DNA of 64,000 bases from NCBI GenBank assembly GCA_018466975.1, contig CM031558.1, forward strand, positions 2,914,001-2,978,000. Reading direction: 5' to 3'. Under the pieces are notes generated by a model. The model had not been told where the DNA came from and searched no databases. It was given only the letters and a program-made list of their open reading frames with translations. Below, one piece after another: positions 55,339 to 64,000 of this stretch. The number at the start of each line of letters is the position of its first letter. The first letter of the stretch is position 1. Origin of the DNA: Sparassis latifolia (lineage: Eukaryota; Basidiomycota; Agaricomycetes; Polyporales; Sparassidaceae). A program made the position numbers and the translations under genes.

Positions 55339-55899
55339 TTTTATGAGTGACGACGTGCGCAGCGATATTGCACTGGTATGCCGGGCGATAGACAGCCCTG
55401 GTACTTTATAGTCTACGCAGACGATTAGGGGCCAATCATGCCCCTTGTGTTCTGGACAGTAGTATTCTGACGAGAGCAAGTCTAGTCAAACTGTCAGTAA
55501 GAGGCCCGCGCCTAGTGCGGAACGAGACTGTGACGTCCGTCGCGTTCAATCTGGAAGGGCATCTTCGATCTCGTTCCATGAACAAGGAGCTTTTAGTCTG
55601 TAACCATGATTCTCTTCGATACTCTATGCATATTGCCAGGGTTGCCTAGAAGCGCAGAGTACGGCTTTCACGCATCGTGAAGAGTTCCTGTGAAGACTGC
55701 GCTACACCGAGGCGCCGGAGTTAGCCGAGGCGTGGAATAGGCGCTCAACCGCATTGACGTTCTCTTCGTCTGTACTTTACTCGCTGAAAACTCGCCTTCT
55801 GAATATACTCGGTTCAGTGCATTTCTCGCGACTTAAGGACCACCAACAGGCCGCAAAAGCCTTATAGGCCTGCTGGGATGAATTAATCGATCCGATCGT
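55339..55899. other. Intergenic, no supported gene
   Basis: Presumed promoter of the SDR gene (minus). No repeat or gene is evident. Confidence 0.4.
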
Positions 55900-56830
55900 A
55901 TGTCAACGTTTCAACGCTGGATGGTCCCGCGAAACATTTCCACACGCTGGGTCGAAGATGCGCACCCGTGCTCTCTGTCACTCTTCCCTGATGTGTTTGC
56001 CGCCGTGTGCTGCCTATTGCTAGTCTCCCGAGGCAGAGTAGGTACTCTGCTTCAACCTTCGTGCTTTAGGATATCCGTGTCTGACCCTATTGCGAGACAC
56101 CCTTACGCTTGTCTCCTTATTTTGGACACCCATTGTGGTCTTCGTCGATGACGACCCTACGCCGTTGTACAGGCTACGTACGCATCTCAAGCTATCCCGC
56201 GAAAATCCTCTCGACATCATCATAACGAGGCACCTTTGCTCGATCGCTGACCCTCTCGAAGACCGGCATGTCACAGACGCAATGCAGGTCCTCTACGAGC
56301 ACATAGCTTAATTGCACTCACTTCGTATTGCTGTGCTGCACGCAATATCTATTCCCGCACCAAATATTCAGATGCAGGGTCGTGCCGCATCCCTCATCAA
56401 TCTTCGTTTACAGTCACAGATGGTCAGGAAGCGATTTCGACCTGCCGGCACCGCAAACCTCTGTTTCTATGCACCTGGACTGACTCATATGGAAATCGAT
56501 GGACCGACGTTCCGCCGTTCGTTTCTCTCCATACCTCAGTCCATCGTCTCTGTAAAGCGGCTCGTCAATTCGCGTTATTCGCCAGGCATCCAGGCACGCA
56601 TGTTGTCCACCGTACGTGCCCTCGCCGAATGCCTCAGTGCTCTCCCGCATCTGGATGAGGTTTCTCTCATCAATCTCCACATATCTTCGCCAGTCGGCGC
56701 TGCGCTTCCCCCTCACCTCAAAGATCACATGTCACCCAGGTCCAGCTCGCGTCACTTCTCAGTCTCAGTCACATGGACTCGTCACAGCGTGTCGTCCAAT
56801 CAGCGCGGTTCGCTTGCCGTGACAGAGTCG
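55900..56830 (+). pseudogene. F-box/LRR pseudogene related to 58441-60024
   Basis: The order of segments parallels the downstream gene: LTLVSLFWTPIVVFVDDDPT (compare LSLVSVFWTRLIIFVDDHPT), LDIIITRHL, INLRLQSQM, HMEIDGPTFRRSFLSIPQSI (compare LHVDGLTFCTTYLSTPRTI), CLSALPHLDEVSLINLHI. The frame shifts near 56060 and a TAA interrupts at about 56309-56311. The F-box itself is barely recognisable at the 5' end. A tandem paralogue that has decayed. Confidence 0.75.
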
Positions 56831-56872
56831 CTCATCTCTCATTTGGTTGCGATAAATATTGTACGACCTTGA

Positions 56873-58440
56873 GCACTGCTTGCCGATCATTATGACTGAA
56901 CTCCAACTTAATATTTGCGCATGTTACCGCAGCTTTTCGTGGTCACTTCAAGCACATTGTCATTGTGCACCGTGGTCGATACAGGCCGCACGGAGTGTGA
57001 GAATGACGATGAGTCGAAGCAGCTACATCGAGCGAGGTGCGCAGCTACTTTATTGGTTGCATTCTTACTCTCATTTAGTCGCAACGTATATGCAGCCCGA
57101 AAGCACGAAATAGTACTCATCCACTGACTCGCCTGTTGGTGCGCACGTAACTCCACACAAACGTAGCATCCTTGGGTTCAGTGTTCCACTAGTACCTCAA
57201 GAGAATCCCCTGTAAGGCGTGCCAGACGGTGAGTACCTTGATCCCTGAGCTATGACCTGAAGGACGTGTAGATCCTGCGATCGCCGATGAGCACTAACAA
57301 AACATATGACTAGAATGGCGTACGAGGGGGAAACAACCACACTGATATTGATGCAGTGCTGGCGGTAAGGCTGTCGATAATATGAGACAAGTCCTAGTCC
57401 ATAATATGCCATCCGTCCACGACCGCCGCATTCGTGAGCTTTGTATATTTCTCTGTGGATCATGACTGACGCAATATGTGAACTAGACTTCTGGCTCTCA
57501 CAGGCTCTATCGTCTTGAAATGAGCTAACAGCGTTCCTGATTGTTCCCGTGAATAAGCATGGATAGCAGAGACGCTAACGCCATCGAAGACCCCTGCAAC
57601 CGCATCCTCCCCTCGATCGTATATTTCATCACCAGTAGAAGGCTGCAGCATCTTGTAAAACGTACATCGTGCCTTGGGAAGACACAGAACTATTCTTGCT
57701 GATGTACGCCCGGATTTCCGCACTATTGTCCCTCTCTGTAAGTGTTTCTCCATGCCGAAAATTTATACTGCTTTCCATGACGAACTCTCGACCAACCGCT
57801 CCTTTCATGTCACCTACTTGACCAACTCTGACCTAAACAAGAGAGCGCATGCGGCGACACTTCCCCTGATTGGAAACGCTCATCAATTCAGGCTGGACAA
57901 ATTTCGCAAGGCTTCACCAATGAATGCGAAGGGCGCAATAGTCATGTTTAACCGGCCCAATACCGGCATCGAACAGCGTATTTATGATGATAATTGTATT
58001 CCAAGGCACCTAGGACGGAGCGAAATTTATGTGTCTCGGCCGGAGTTCGTGAGGAAAACCGAATACCTCATGAGTCTCACGTGGAGAACATGCGTGGTTC
58101 TGAGCTTCTTTGTCGTCGAAGCTGCTCTCTTGGGTTCACACCATCGATATCGCCTACATATCTGAGGCGACTATTCAGGTGATAGGACCGCTCAACGTAG
58201 GACTATGTATTGATGTATTGCCTTGGAAATTCCAGGTCATCGTTGCGTTGCAAGTCTGAATAAATCGGGTCTTTTCTGATTCTCTGTACGACGACTACTA
58301 TGGTATGTCCAAACAATCTTGTTGTTAACGCGCATTAACGACGCCGTTGTACGGTCGGTGTACATTTCATTGCGAAGGATCAACCTGTCACTACAAACAA
58401 CGTCACGCTATCGACTCATTCGACACGAAACGACAAGACC
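56873..58440. other. No confidently supported gene
   Basis: A 163-codon plus frame at 57674-58165 is the longest. It has no known motif but an even composition (NKRAHAATLPLIGNAHQFRL). Other frames are short. The 5' end of the next F-box gene probably lies in the last 200 bases. Confidence 0.35.
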
Positions 58441-60024
58441 CGTTCAATCGATGACCTGCCCGCGGATGTCTTGATCGCGATCTTCAAGATCGTGCACTCG
58501 ATGTCACTGCGATATCCTTCTGCAATAGATGGTGCCAACAATGAGATATTTTGGCAAGATGAGGATCTGTCCTCGCTCACCTGGTTCCCAGAGGCTCTTG
58601 CAGCCGTGTGTCCGTCGTGGAAGGACATTCTGTCTCTCGTCTCCGTGTTCTGGACTCGCCTGATCATTTTCGTCGATGACCACCCCACACCATCGCCTGC
58701 AATCAGTGACCATCTTGCCCTCTCCGCTGACAATCACCTCGAAATCGTGATCACTCGCAGGCCAGGTGCATTTCCGAGCGCAGATCCGTGCGAGAAATCA
58801 CGAGTCTCAGCGGTGATGGATGTTCTCACTCCTAATATATCGCGCTGGAAGCGCCTTTTCGTGGATGTCCTGCATCACCATTCGATCCCCAGACCTCATA
58901 TTGACATATATGGTGAAGCCCGTCACCTACGTCATATCTGCCTTCAGTCAAGATTGCAGGACGCGTTGCACATCACCTACTACTATCCTAAGGTAGAGCA
59001 AGACGAGTCAAATGACGGGTATCACACGTACATCGTCGAGCAGGCATTTAGGAGAACAAGCCAGCTTCAGCATTACGATACCGCGACTCGCCGTCAGGTC
59101 AGCCTCGATCTCCATGCACCACAGCTGGCCAAATTGCACGTCGACGGGCTAACATTCTGCACAACCTATCTCTCCACTCCGAGGACAATTGCCCGCGTCA
59201 GGGAATTGACAATATCGCACTACGGCTCAACATATCGCAATCAATTCAAAGTCGACCAGCTCATACGGTGCCTGCAGGCATTGCCGTACCTCCAGCACCT
59301 AATGCTGGTCGACGTCGAGATTGGGCCCTCAAACGGAAACATGTTTCCTGCAGGCGACTGCACCATGGCACGATGCACACTCGAAGACCTCTCTTCGAGG
59401 ACACTACTCGAATTACGCCCGCTGCTTATATCTCCATCCATCACGAAGCTCGATTTTAGGCGATGTGCTGCACCTCCGTGGCGCGGTGGTCCCCGTATGG
59501 TATTTTTTCTGAATGTAGAAGAAATTGACAGCTCAGACCACCTGATATGGTTGCTGCAGTCGTATAGGCCTCTGTGTCTCGGCATCAAGAGCTGTCCTGG
59601 TTTCAACACCGACTTTCTGTTGGCATTGGGGACACGGACGAATACTGGCGAGTGGATGTGCGAGTTCCCCGTGATTCTAGAGCTATCCGACTGTGGAAAT
59701 TTTTCCAGCGATGAGCTGCGGCAGATGGTGGAGAGAAGGGACAGTGCGAATGTGAACGGTCGACGTGGATTAACGCGGTTGAAAGTTTCAGGGTGCGGCG
59801 AGCTGAATCCGGAGGACAAAGCGTCGCTTGCGGTGCATATCGGAATGGTGACCTGGGACACGGAAACGTTTGGCATTGCTTGCTGTGATGATTCGGATCC
59901 CGAGAGTGACGAGAATGCCGAGAGCGTCGATAGCTTTCCCGGCCGTGACGCTCCCGATGGCGAGGACGATCCTGATGCAACTGATAGTCATGCCAGTGGA
60001 GACATCGCTGACGATAGCGACTAA
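58441..60024 (+). CDS. F-box/LRR-like protein with acidic tail
   Basis: Open frame of about 527 codons. SIDDLPADVLIAIFKIVHSM is the F-box start, with AAVCPSWKDILSLVSVFWTR following. Middle regions are leucine-rich (LDLHAPQLAKLHVDGLTFC, LQALPYLQHLMLVDVEI, LRPLLISPSITKLDFRRC, VILELSDCGNFSSDEL). The last 50 residues are strongly acidic (DDSDPESDENAESVDSF, DGEDDPDATDS). No ATG lies in frame upstream of the F-box, back to a stop near 58340. The start is therefore probably in a short upstream exon that I could not fix. Predicted SCF substrate receptor. A decayed relative lies 2 kb upstream. Confidence 0.78.
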   Translation, partial: RSIDDLPADVLIAIFKIVHSMSLRYPSAIDGANNEIFWQDEDLSSLTWFPEALAAVCPSWKDILSLVSVFWTRLIIFVDDHPTPSPAISDHLALSADNHLEIVITRRPGAFPSADPCEKSRVSAVMDVLTPNISRWKRLFVDVLHHHSIPRPHIDIYGEARHLRHICLQSRLQDALHITYYYPKVEQDESNDGYHTYIVEQAFRRTSQLQHYDTATRRQVSLDLHAPQLAKLHVDGLTFCTTYLSTPRTIARVRELTISHYGSTYRNQFKVDQLIRCLQALPYLQHLMLVDVEIGPSNGNMFPAGDCTMARCTLEDLSSRTLLELRPLLISPSITKLDFRRCAAPPWRGGPRMVFFLNVEEIDSSDHLIWLLQSYRPLCLGIKSCPGFNTDFLLALGTRTNTGEWMCEFPVILELSDCGNFSSDELRQMVERRDSANVNGRRGLTRLKVSGCGELNPEDKASLAVHIGMVTWDTETFGIACCDDSDPESDENAESVDSFPGRDAPDGEDDPDATDSHASGDIADDSD

Positions 60025-60630
60025 GGCATCTGGTTGTCCGTGGGTGCAGAATGTGGAGATGGGGGAAACAAGTGAGTCATAGCATAGTATACTGGCCTCC
60101 GTTGGCTTAAAACTCTTTCACTTAAGGCCCGCGTTTCGGATGAGTGCGACCAGAGTAGTCTCTCGTCCACCTCCCCACGAATGCAAGACCAAATATGCAT
60201 CCATCAATGACCGAGTTCTAGTAATGAAATGTACGAGATGGGGTGGTACTCACTGAGGCCAAGGATCAGCGAAATGTCGTGGTACGAGATAATACATGGT
60301 TTTCTGGAACAGAATCGGGCTCACGCAGCTGTTTGTAACGAGTGTGCATGTGGGCAACGTAGGTCTTCTCGCATTCCAGATGCAGGCGGTCGCATTGATG
60401 ATATGACAATCATGCTGGTGACTGGTCCTATGGCCACAACTGGCACTCTAGTACTTACGTCTGGCGCACACACCGCCGACTTCTTCAGATATCTGGCGGG
60501 AGGAAGAAAACCATATGGGTTTCACAATTCCTTATCTTCGCATCGCTTTGTCTCTTTCCCACGGCAACTGCTTCGAAGCCTCGTGTGTGCTTGAAGAAAT
60601 ACTAGGTACGATGCGCCACGACATTCGTCG
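60025..60630. other. Intergenic, no supported gene
   Basis: Only unassigned short frames. The 121-codon frame at 60229 has no recognisable motif. Confidence 0.35.
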
Positions 60631-60636
60631 TATAAA
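60631..60636 (+). promoter_or_regulatory. TATA box of small candidate gene
   Basis: TATAAA, 44 bp upstream of an ATG at 60680, suggests a promoter for the short gene candidate below. Confidence 0.4.
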
Positions 60637-60679
60637 GTAGCCCTCCACCTCCGAAACTCGCGCCACAGCAAACAGATAC

Positions 60680-60988
60680 ATGCCCCCGGTCAAGTCTGTG
60701 CATATCGGTTACTTCAGCCAGGTTCTTCATGTCTGACACCCTGCCCCGCGGCCCTTGTGAGCACCGTGCCTCACCCATCTTTCGCCCGCCGATTCTCTAT
60801 CAGCTGTTCTCCTCCGCGATCATGCAGAAGACTTGGAATGCGGAGAGAAGGTGCAGAAGGCCGAGGCAACTTCAATGAAGATCGTGGCATGTCTTTGTGG
60901 CACCTGGCTCGCACTCATCCTCTACGCCGTCGCGTTCATCCTCATGATGATTTTCGGTAACAACGACGACAACCGTGGCCTTCAATGA
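60680..60988 (+). CDS. Candidate small single-helix membrane protein
   Basis: A TATA-linked ATG at 60680 begins MPPVKSVHIGYFSQ before a GTTCTT donor-like site. Further on, an open frame gives DSLSAVLLRDHAEDLECGEK, KAEATSMKIVACL and a strongly hydrophobic helix (WLALILYAVAFILMMIFG), ending NNDDNRGLQ at 60988. An internal ATG at 60875 alone would give 37 residues. I could not find a splice that joins the two parts in frame, so the gene model is tentative. The helix resembles a tail anchor. Confidence 0.35.
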
Positions 60989-62304
60989 AGCTTTGGGACG
61001 CCGAACGCCGCAATTGGTGCCATTCTGTTTTGAATGACACTGAGAGGGCGAAGAAACTTTCAGTTTTTCTTGGTGCTGGTCCGGCTGGACGTGACTTAGG
61101 AAGGCGACGGCTGTGGTACTGGAGAGCGACCAGGAAGGTGCCGAATCTGGGTTGACTTCGAAGCTAATTGGACTTAGGCGGGTGCAGTAGGGTGCTTCAT
61201 ATCCTTTGATATCCATCTATATATAACTACTCATATTTATGTGACCGCTATTTTCTCACCTGCTTATGTTTGATTCTGGCGCTCTGTCCACTGGGGCCTA
61301 ACGCGCGACGCGACGGTGACAGATAACGCTCACGTGGAACCGTAACACCGCGCAAATCTCACCCACTCTATCTTACCCAGTCTTCCTCAGGCGAACGTCG
61401 CATCGTCATGACTGGTCATCGCTTCATCCGCAGTTCGATCCTGAACAGACGATGCTCCCGCCGACTGCCAGTACTTGCCTATGAGATTGGTAGTGTGCAG
61501 TAGAGTCAAGGACGCCATTGGGTCTAGTACTACGGCAGACTGTTATGCACGTCGCGAAACGTACGTATTATCTGCAAACTCCACACTGTACATGAAACTG
61601 ATCCCACCATGCCCTGATATTCATCATAGGGCACACCAAATCCAACACAACTTCCACGAACTCCATCCAGTCCATCCTATACCAGCTACCAGCGACGTCT
61701 CCATCGATCATCCAAGCCTTCAATAGTTATTTCAAGCTTCTCTGCTAAACGTACCCTTCAGGTTGCGCAAGGTGGTGCTACTCAACTGTGGCCTACCGCG
61801 GTTTATTTCCGCTAATCGTCCTTAGTGTCTCTACTGGTCTACCTTCTCAATTTCTACACGCGCTATTCATTATAACTTGTTTTGTCTTGTCGAGTCCAAC
61901 CTCTATCAAGGACTTATGCGTCGGCAAACTGTTGAGTGACCTAGCTTCTCCGAGGGGACGTAGTGCGAGGTGGTCGGAATACCATGGCCCGGAGAAGAAC
62001 TATTCTTTACCTCCCCGAAGACGTGTGGCCCGATATTGCTAAACAGAAGATATCTCCGCTACCAGAACGGAAATTTCGAGAACAGTTAATCACGAAGAAC
62101 CAGAAGATAGGTCGACATGGCGGATTGCGTGAAAAACAGTGTGGGGCGTTGTGTTTGCGAGTGAGTTCGATCTTCGACGTTTTGTTACCCATCCGTCATC
62201 GTATATCTTCCGTTCTCGTGCTCTTTCGCCATGGCGACTGTTCCTTGCAGCGCCACGTGCTTGGACAAAGGTTGCAAACGCCACCTGGGGACGTGCTCGC
62301 TCGG
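60989..62304. other. No confidently supported gene
   Basis: Short frames only. One at 61984-62313 (MARRRTILYLPEDVWPDIAK) starts plausibly but runs into the promoter of the next gene and has no known motif. Confidence 0.35.
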
Positions 62305-62313
62305 AGTATATAA
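62305..62313 (+). promoter_or_regulatory. TATA box of membrane-protein gene
   Basis: GTATATAAG lies about 60 bp upstream of the ATG at 62372; a good fungal core-promoter match and spacing. Confidence 0.65.
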
Positions 62314-62371
62314 GCACTACCTCAATCCGTCCACGTCTCTACCGCAGCAAACATCCTGTCTCTTAGTTCTC

Positions 62372-63005
62372 ATGGAGGATCCTTTCGATTTTGAAATGAT
62401 CGACTCTTGCAGCGGCGGCATAGGTAAGCACGACACTGCACGCAGGTGTCCACCGCTGCTAATGCTTTCTCCTACCAGACTTCCCACCTCGCAATACTGT
62501 TGCCGCGTCCTTCCCTACTGCCACCATACGGTCCATGCCCACCAGCACAGATCTCCCCGTGCCCTCGCCTGAGCACGAGCACATGCTCTGCGACGCGGTA
62601 CTCCAGGCGGATGAGGAGAGAGGAGAAGTCGGTATGCCGGCAAGACTCTGCTACGTGGCCTCGCCTATCGTCCGGCTTCCAGGAACACGCACCCGCCGGC
62701 GAAAAGCAGACTCGCGCACTAAAGAGGCGCATCGCGAGAGGCAGGCGCAAGGATCCATGCACCAGAAACATTCTCTCGCCGAACTCTGGCTCTACGGGTG
62801 CGTGTGGGGCTTCTGGTTCATGGTCGCGATGGATGTCATAGTTATTGCGGTCCAAGCGTCGAGAGGCACCTTTGATGTGCGCTACTGGCTCTTGCAGGTG
62901 TTTCCGAGGCAAATCTCATTGGAGGTGATGTGGATCTTGTTACCTCTGCTACGGCTTGTCATCTGGGACTTTGGCGTACCGGCGTATCAGAGTCTGATTG
63001 TATAG
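62372..63005 (+). CDS. Small two-exon membrane protein, unknown function
   Basis: Exon 1 (MEDPFDFEMIDSCSGGI) ends at a GTAAGC donor. An acceptor 55 nt on leads in frame to DFPPRNTVAASFPTATIRSM, an acidic stretch with HEHMLCDAVLQADEERGE, and a basic stretch (RTRRRKADSRTKEAHRER). Two hydrophobic segments follow (LWLYGCVWGFWFMVAMDVIV and LEVMWILLPLLRLVIWDFGV), with a stop at 63005. About 193 residues. No family recognised. The well-placed TATA box, clean intron and two helices make it a likely real gene. Confidence 0.65.
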
Positions 63006-63669
63006 GCTAGCCCTGCGGAGAGGAAAGAGACTTTGCAGATTGCAAGTGCGAGTTGATCTCGAGGCTGGCCGATCTGACCTGGTCGGTGTGCTTGAATTCG
63101 CAATCTACGTATCTGTATTTGCCCTAGTTGGTTTTATTTATGAGGATGTAGGTGTGTGCTGGCCATTGATTTCGCATACGGAGATGACTGTGGTAAGCGG
63201 AACGACGCGATCAAGTTGACTCAAACAAGTACCAAGCGGGAGAGTGCACGCCGGAGTATGATGGTGGACGAGCATACGATGGCAGCTCAGGACGCGTCTG
63301 ACTGTCTGTGGCTCGTCGGTCACAAGTAATGTTCATGCGTTGTTCGCGGGTCGACGTGACATTGTGTGCACCCCCTGTGTCCGTATTCTTCCCTGTCTCG
63401 ACGTACTAGGTTATCCAGGAGAGGTGCACCATTCGGCGCAGCACCATCCATCCATGCACTGATGTGCCGCAATTCCACATCCTCTCGTGTCTCAAGACAT
63501 CAAATCTCGTCTGTTCCTTAGAATCAACATTATCATCATGATGGTCCTCGCATTTTTGATGAAGAATCTAACTATATGGACTTAGCTCTCTAAGCATTAC
63601 AATGTCATATACAACCTGACGACATTCTCCAGATATCAGACATTCGCACAGCAGTTAAAAGCAACGAAA
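63006..63669. other. Intergenic; 3' flank of NLR relative
   Basis: No gene. The last part (about 63600-63669) is similar in inverse orientation to the 3' flank of the NACHT-ankyrin gene at 50868-50940, so the duplication includes untranslated sequence. Confidence 0.5.
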
Positions 63670-64000
63670 TCACACCCAAGCGCAGAAGGCATCCACTTTC
63701 ACAGACTCCACATGATTTTCCCAACCGGAGAACGACGCCCGGGGGAAGACATGCAGCACGTCTCCCGGACGAAAAGTGTCCATCCACTCCGCAAGTTCGG
63801 GCGTCTCGTTGTGCGCAGCCCATGTGTTAATGTGTACACGACTTTCTGATGACCCATGCACATTTGTTTGGATCATGTGCCGTCGTGGCTCTTCTCGCTG
63901 CGGGCCATCAGAAGCAGTGAACTGCTGCCCCGCCTCAAACCAGGTATATGAATAGCGGTACGAGCCGTGTGCCCAGCGGTTGTCGCTCCAACCTGCTCCC
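63670..64000 (-). CDS. C-terminal end of an NLR/ankyrin-type relative (partial)
   Basis: An open minus-strand frame entering from beyond the window edge: GAGWSDNRWAHGSYRYSYTW, FEAGQQFTASDGPQREEPRR, MIQTNVHGSSESRVHINTW, then LAEWMDTFRPGDVLHVFPRA, SFSGWENHVESVKV and FCAWV before TGA at 63670. It matches the C-terminal module of the gene at 47160-50867 closely, but without the base loss that breaks that copy. The upstream domains are outside the window, so NACHT and ankyrin parts are inferred only. Confidence 0.75.
   Translation of the reverse strand, partial: GAGWSDNRWAHGSYRYSYTWFEAGQQFTASDGPQREEPRRHMIQTNVHGSSESRVHINTWAAHNETPELAEWMDTFRPGDVLHVFPRASFSGWENHVESVKVDAFCAWV

Noticed and set aside
17661..63005. 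A secondary-metabolite or defence gene cluster
   Set aside because: No polyketide synthase, NRPS, terpene cyclase, P450 or transporter set accompanies the two oxidoreductases; gene neighbours are unrelated families.

Overview
The window reads as nuclear DNA of a filamentous basidiomycete, probably an Agaricomycete. The signs are many short introns (about 45-70 nt, GT..AG), dense F-box/LRR-like genes, a NACHT-ankyrin (fungal NLR-like) gene with paralogous debris, a fungal amidoligase, and gene-sized segmental duplications. I see no rRNA, tRNA, CRISPR, reverse transcriptase or transposase. Species is not determined.

Layout. 1-17 kb holds mostly single-copy genes: an F-box protein (-), a two-exon amidoligase (-), the replication initiator ORC1 (-, eight exons, 903 aa), a truncated zinc-less alcohol dehydrogenase/enoyl reductase pseudogene, an HNH-endonuclease-domain gene (-), a decayed GPR1/FUN34/YaaH acetate-transporter-like remnant, a repeat-rich non-coding stretch with a 349-bp inverted-repeat element (13.8-14.1 kb), and the intact reductase (+, 348 aa). 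17.6-42.7 kb is a segmentally duplicated region. A module of F-box gene F1, a four-helix membrane gene (TM), an unrecognised multi-exon gene (S), a 130-bp minisatellite and F-box gene F2 occurs twice in direct orientation on the left and again inverted on the right. The result is a large inverted duplication (arms about 18.73-26.63 and 34.12-42.73 kb). Its 7.5-kb centre carries an intact galactokinase (GAL1, eleven exons including a 16-nt micro-exon). Most module members are broken. F1 is intact twice; F2 and TM are intact once each. S is best preserved in the right-hand copy.

43-64 kb: another F-box gene; about 2.4 kb with no supported gene; a NACHT-ankyrin pseudogene with three reading-frame lesions, followed by the decayed 5' end of a second copy. 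The last 330 bases of the window hold the C-terminal end of a third, intact-looking relative on the other strand. Between these lie a Cys-rich/coiled-coil gene (-), a nine-exon short-chain dehydrogenase (-), an F-box pseudogene, an F-box gene with an acidic tail, and a small two-exon membrane-protein gene with a TATA box.

Functionally this is a mix of housekeeping genes (ORC1, GAL1, redox enzymes) and fast-evolving families (F-box, NLR-like, unknown membrane proteins). No biosynthetic cluster or operon-like unit is evident. The most unusual content is the inverted duplication of unknown genes around GAL1, the hairpin element at 13.8 kb and the NLR debris with its distinctive C-terminal module. 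All gene models are spliced by eye, without transcript evidence.
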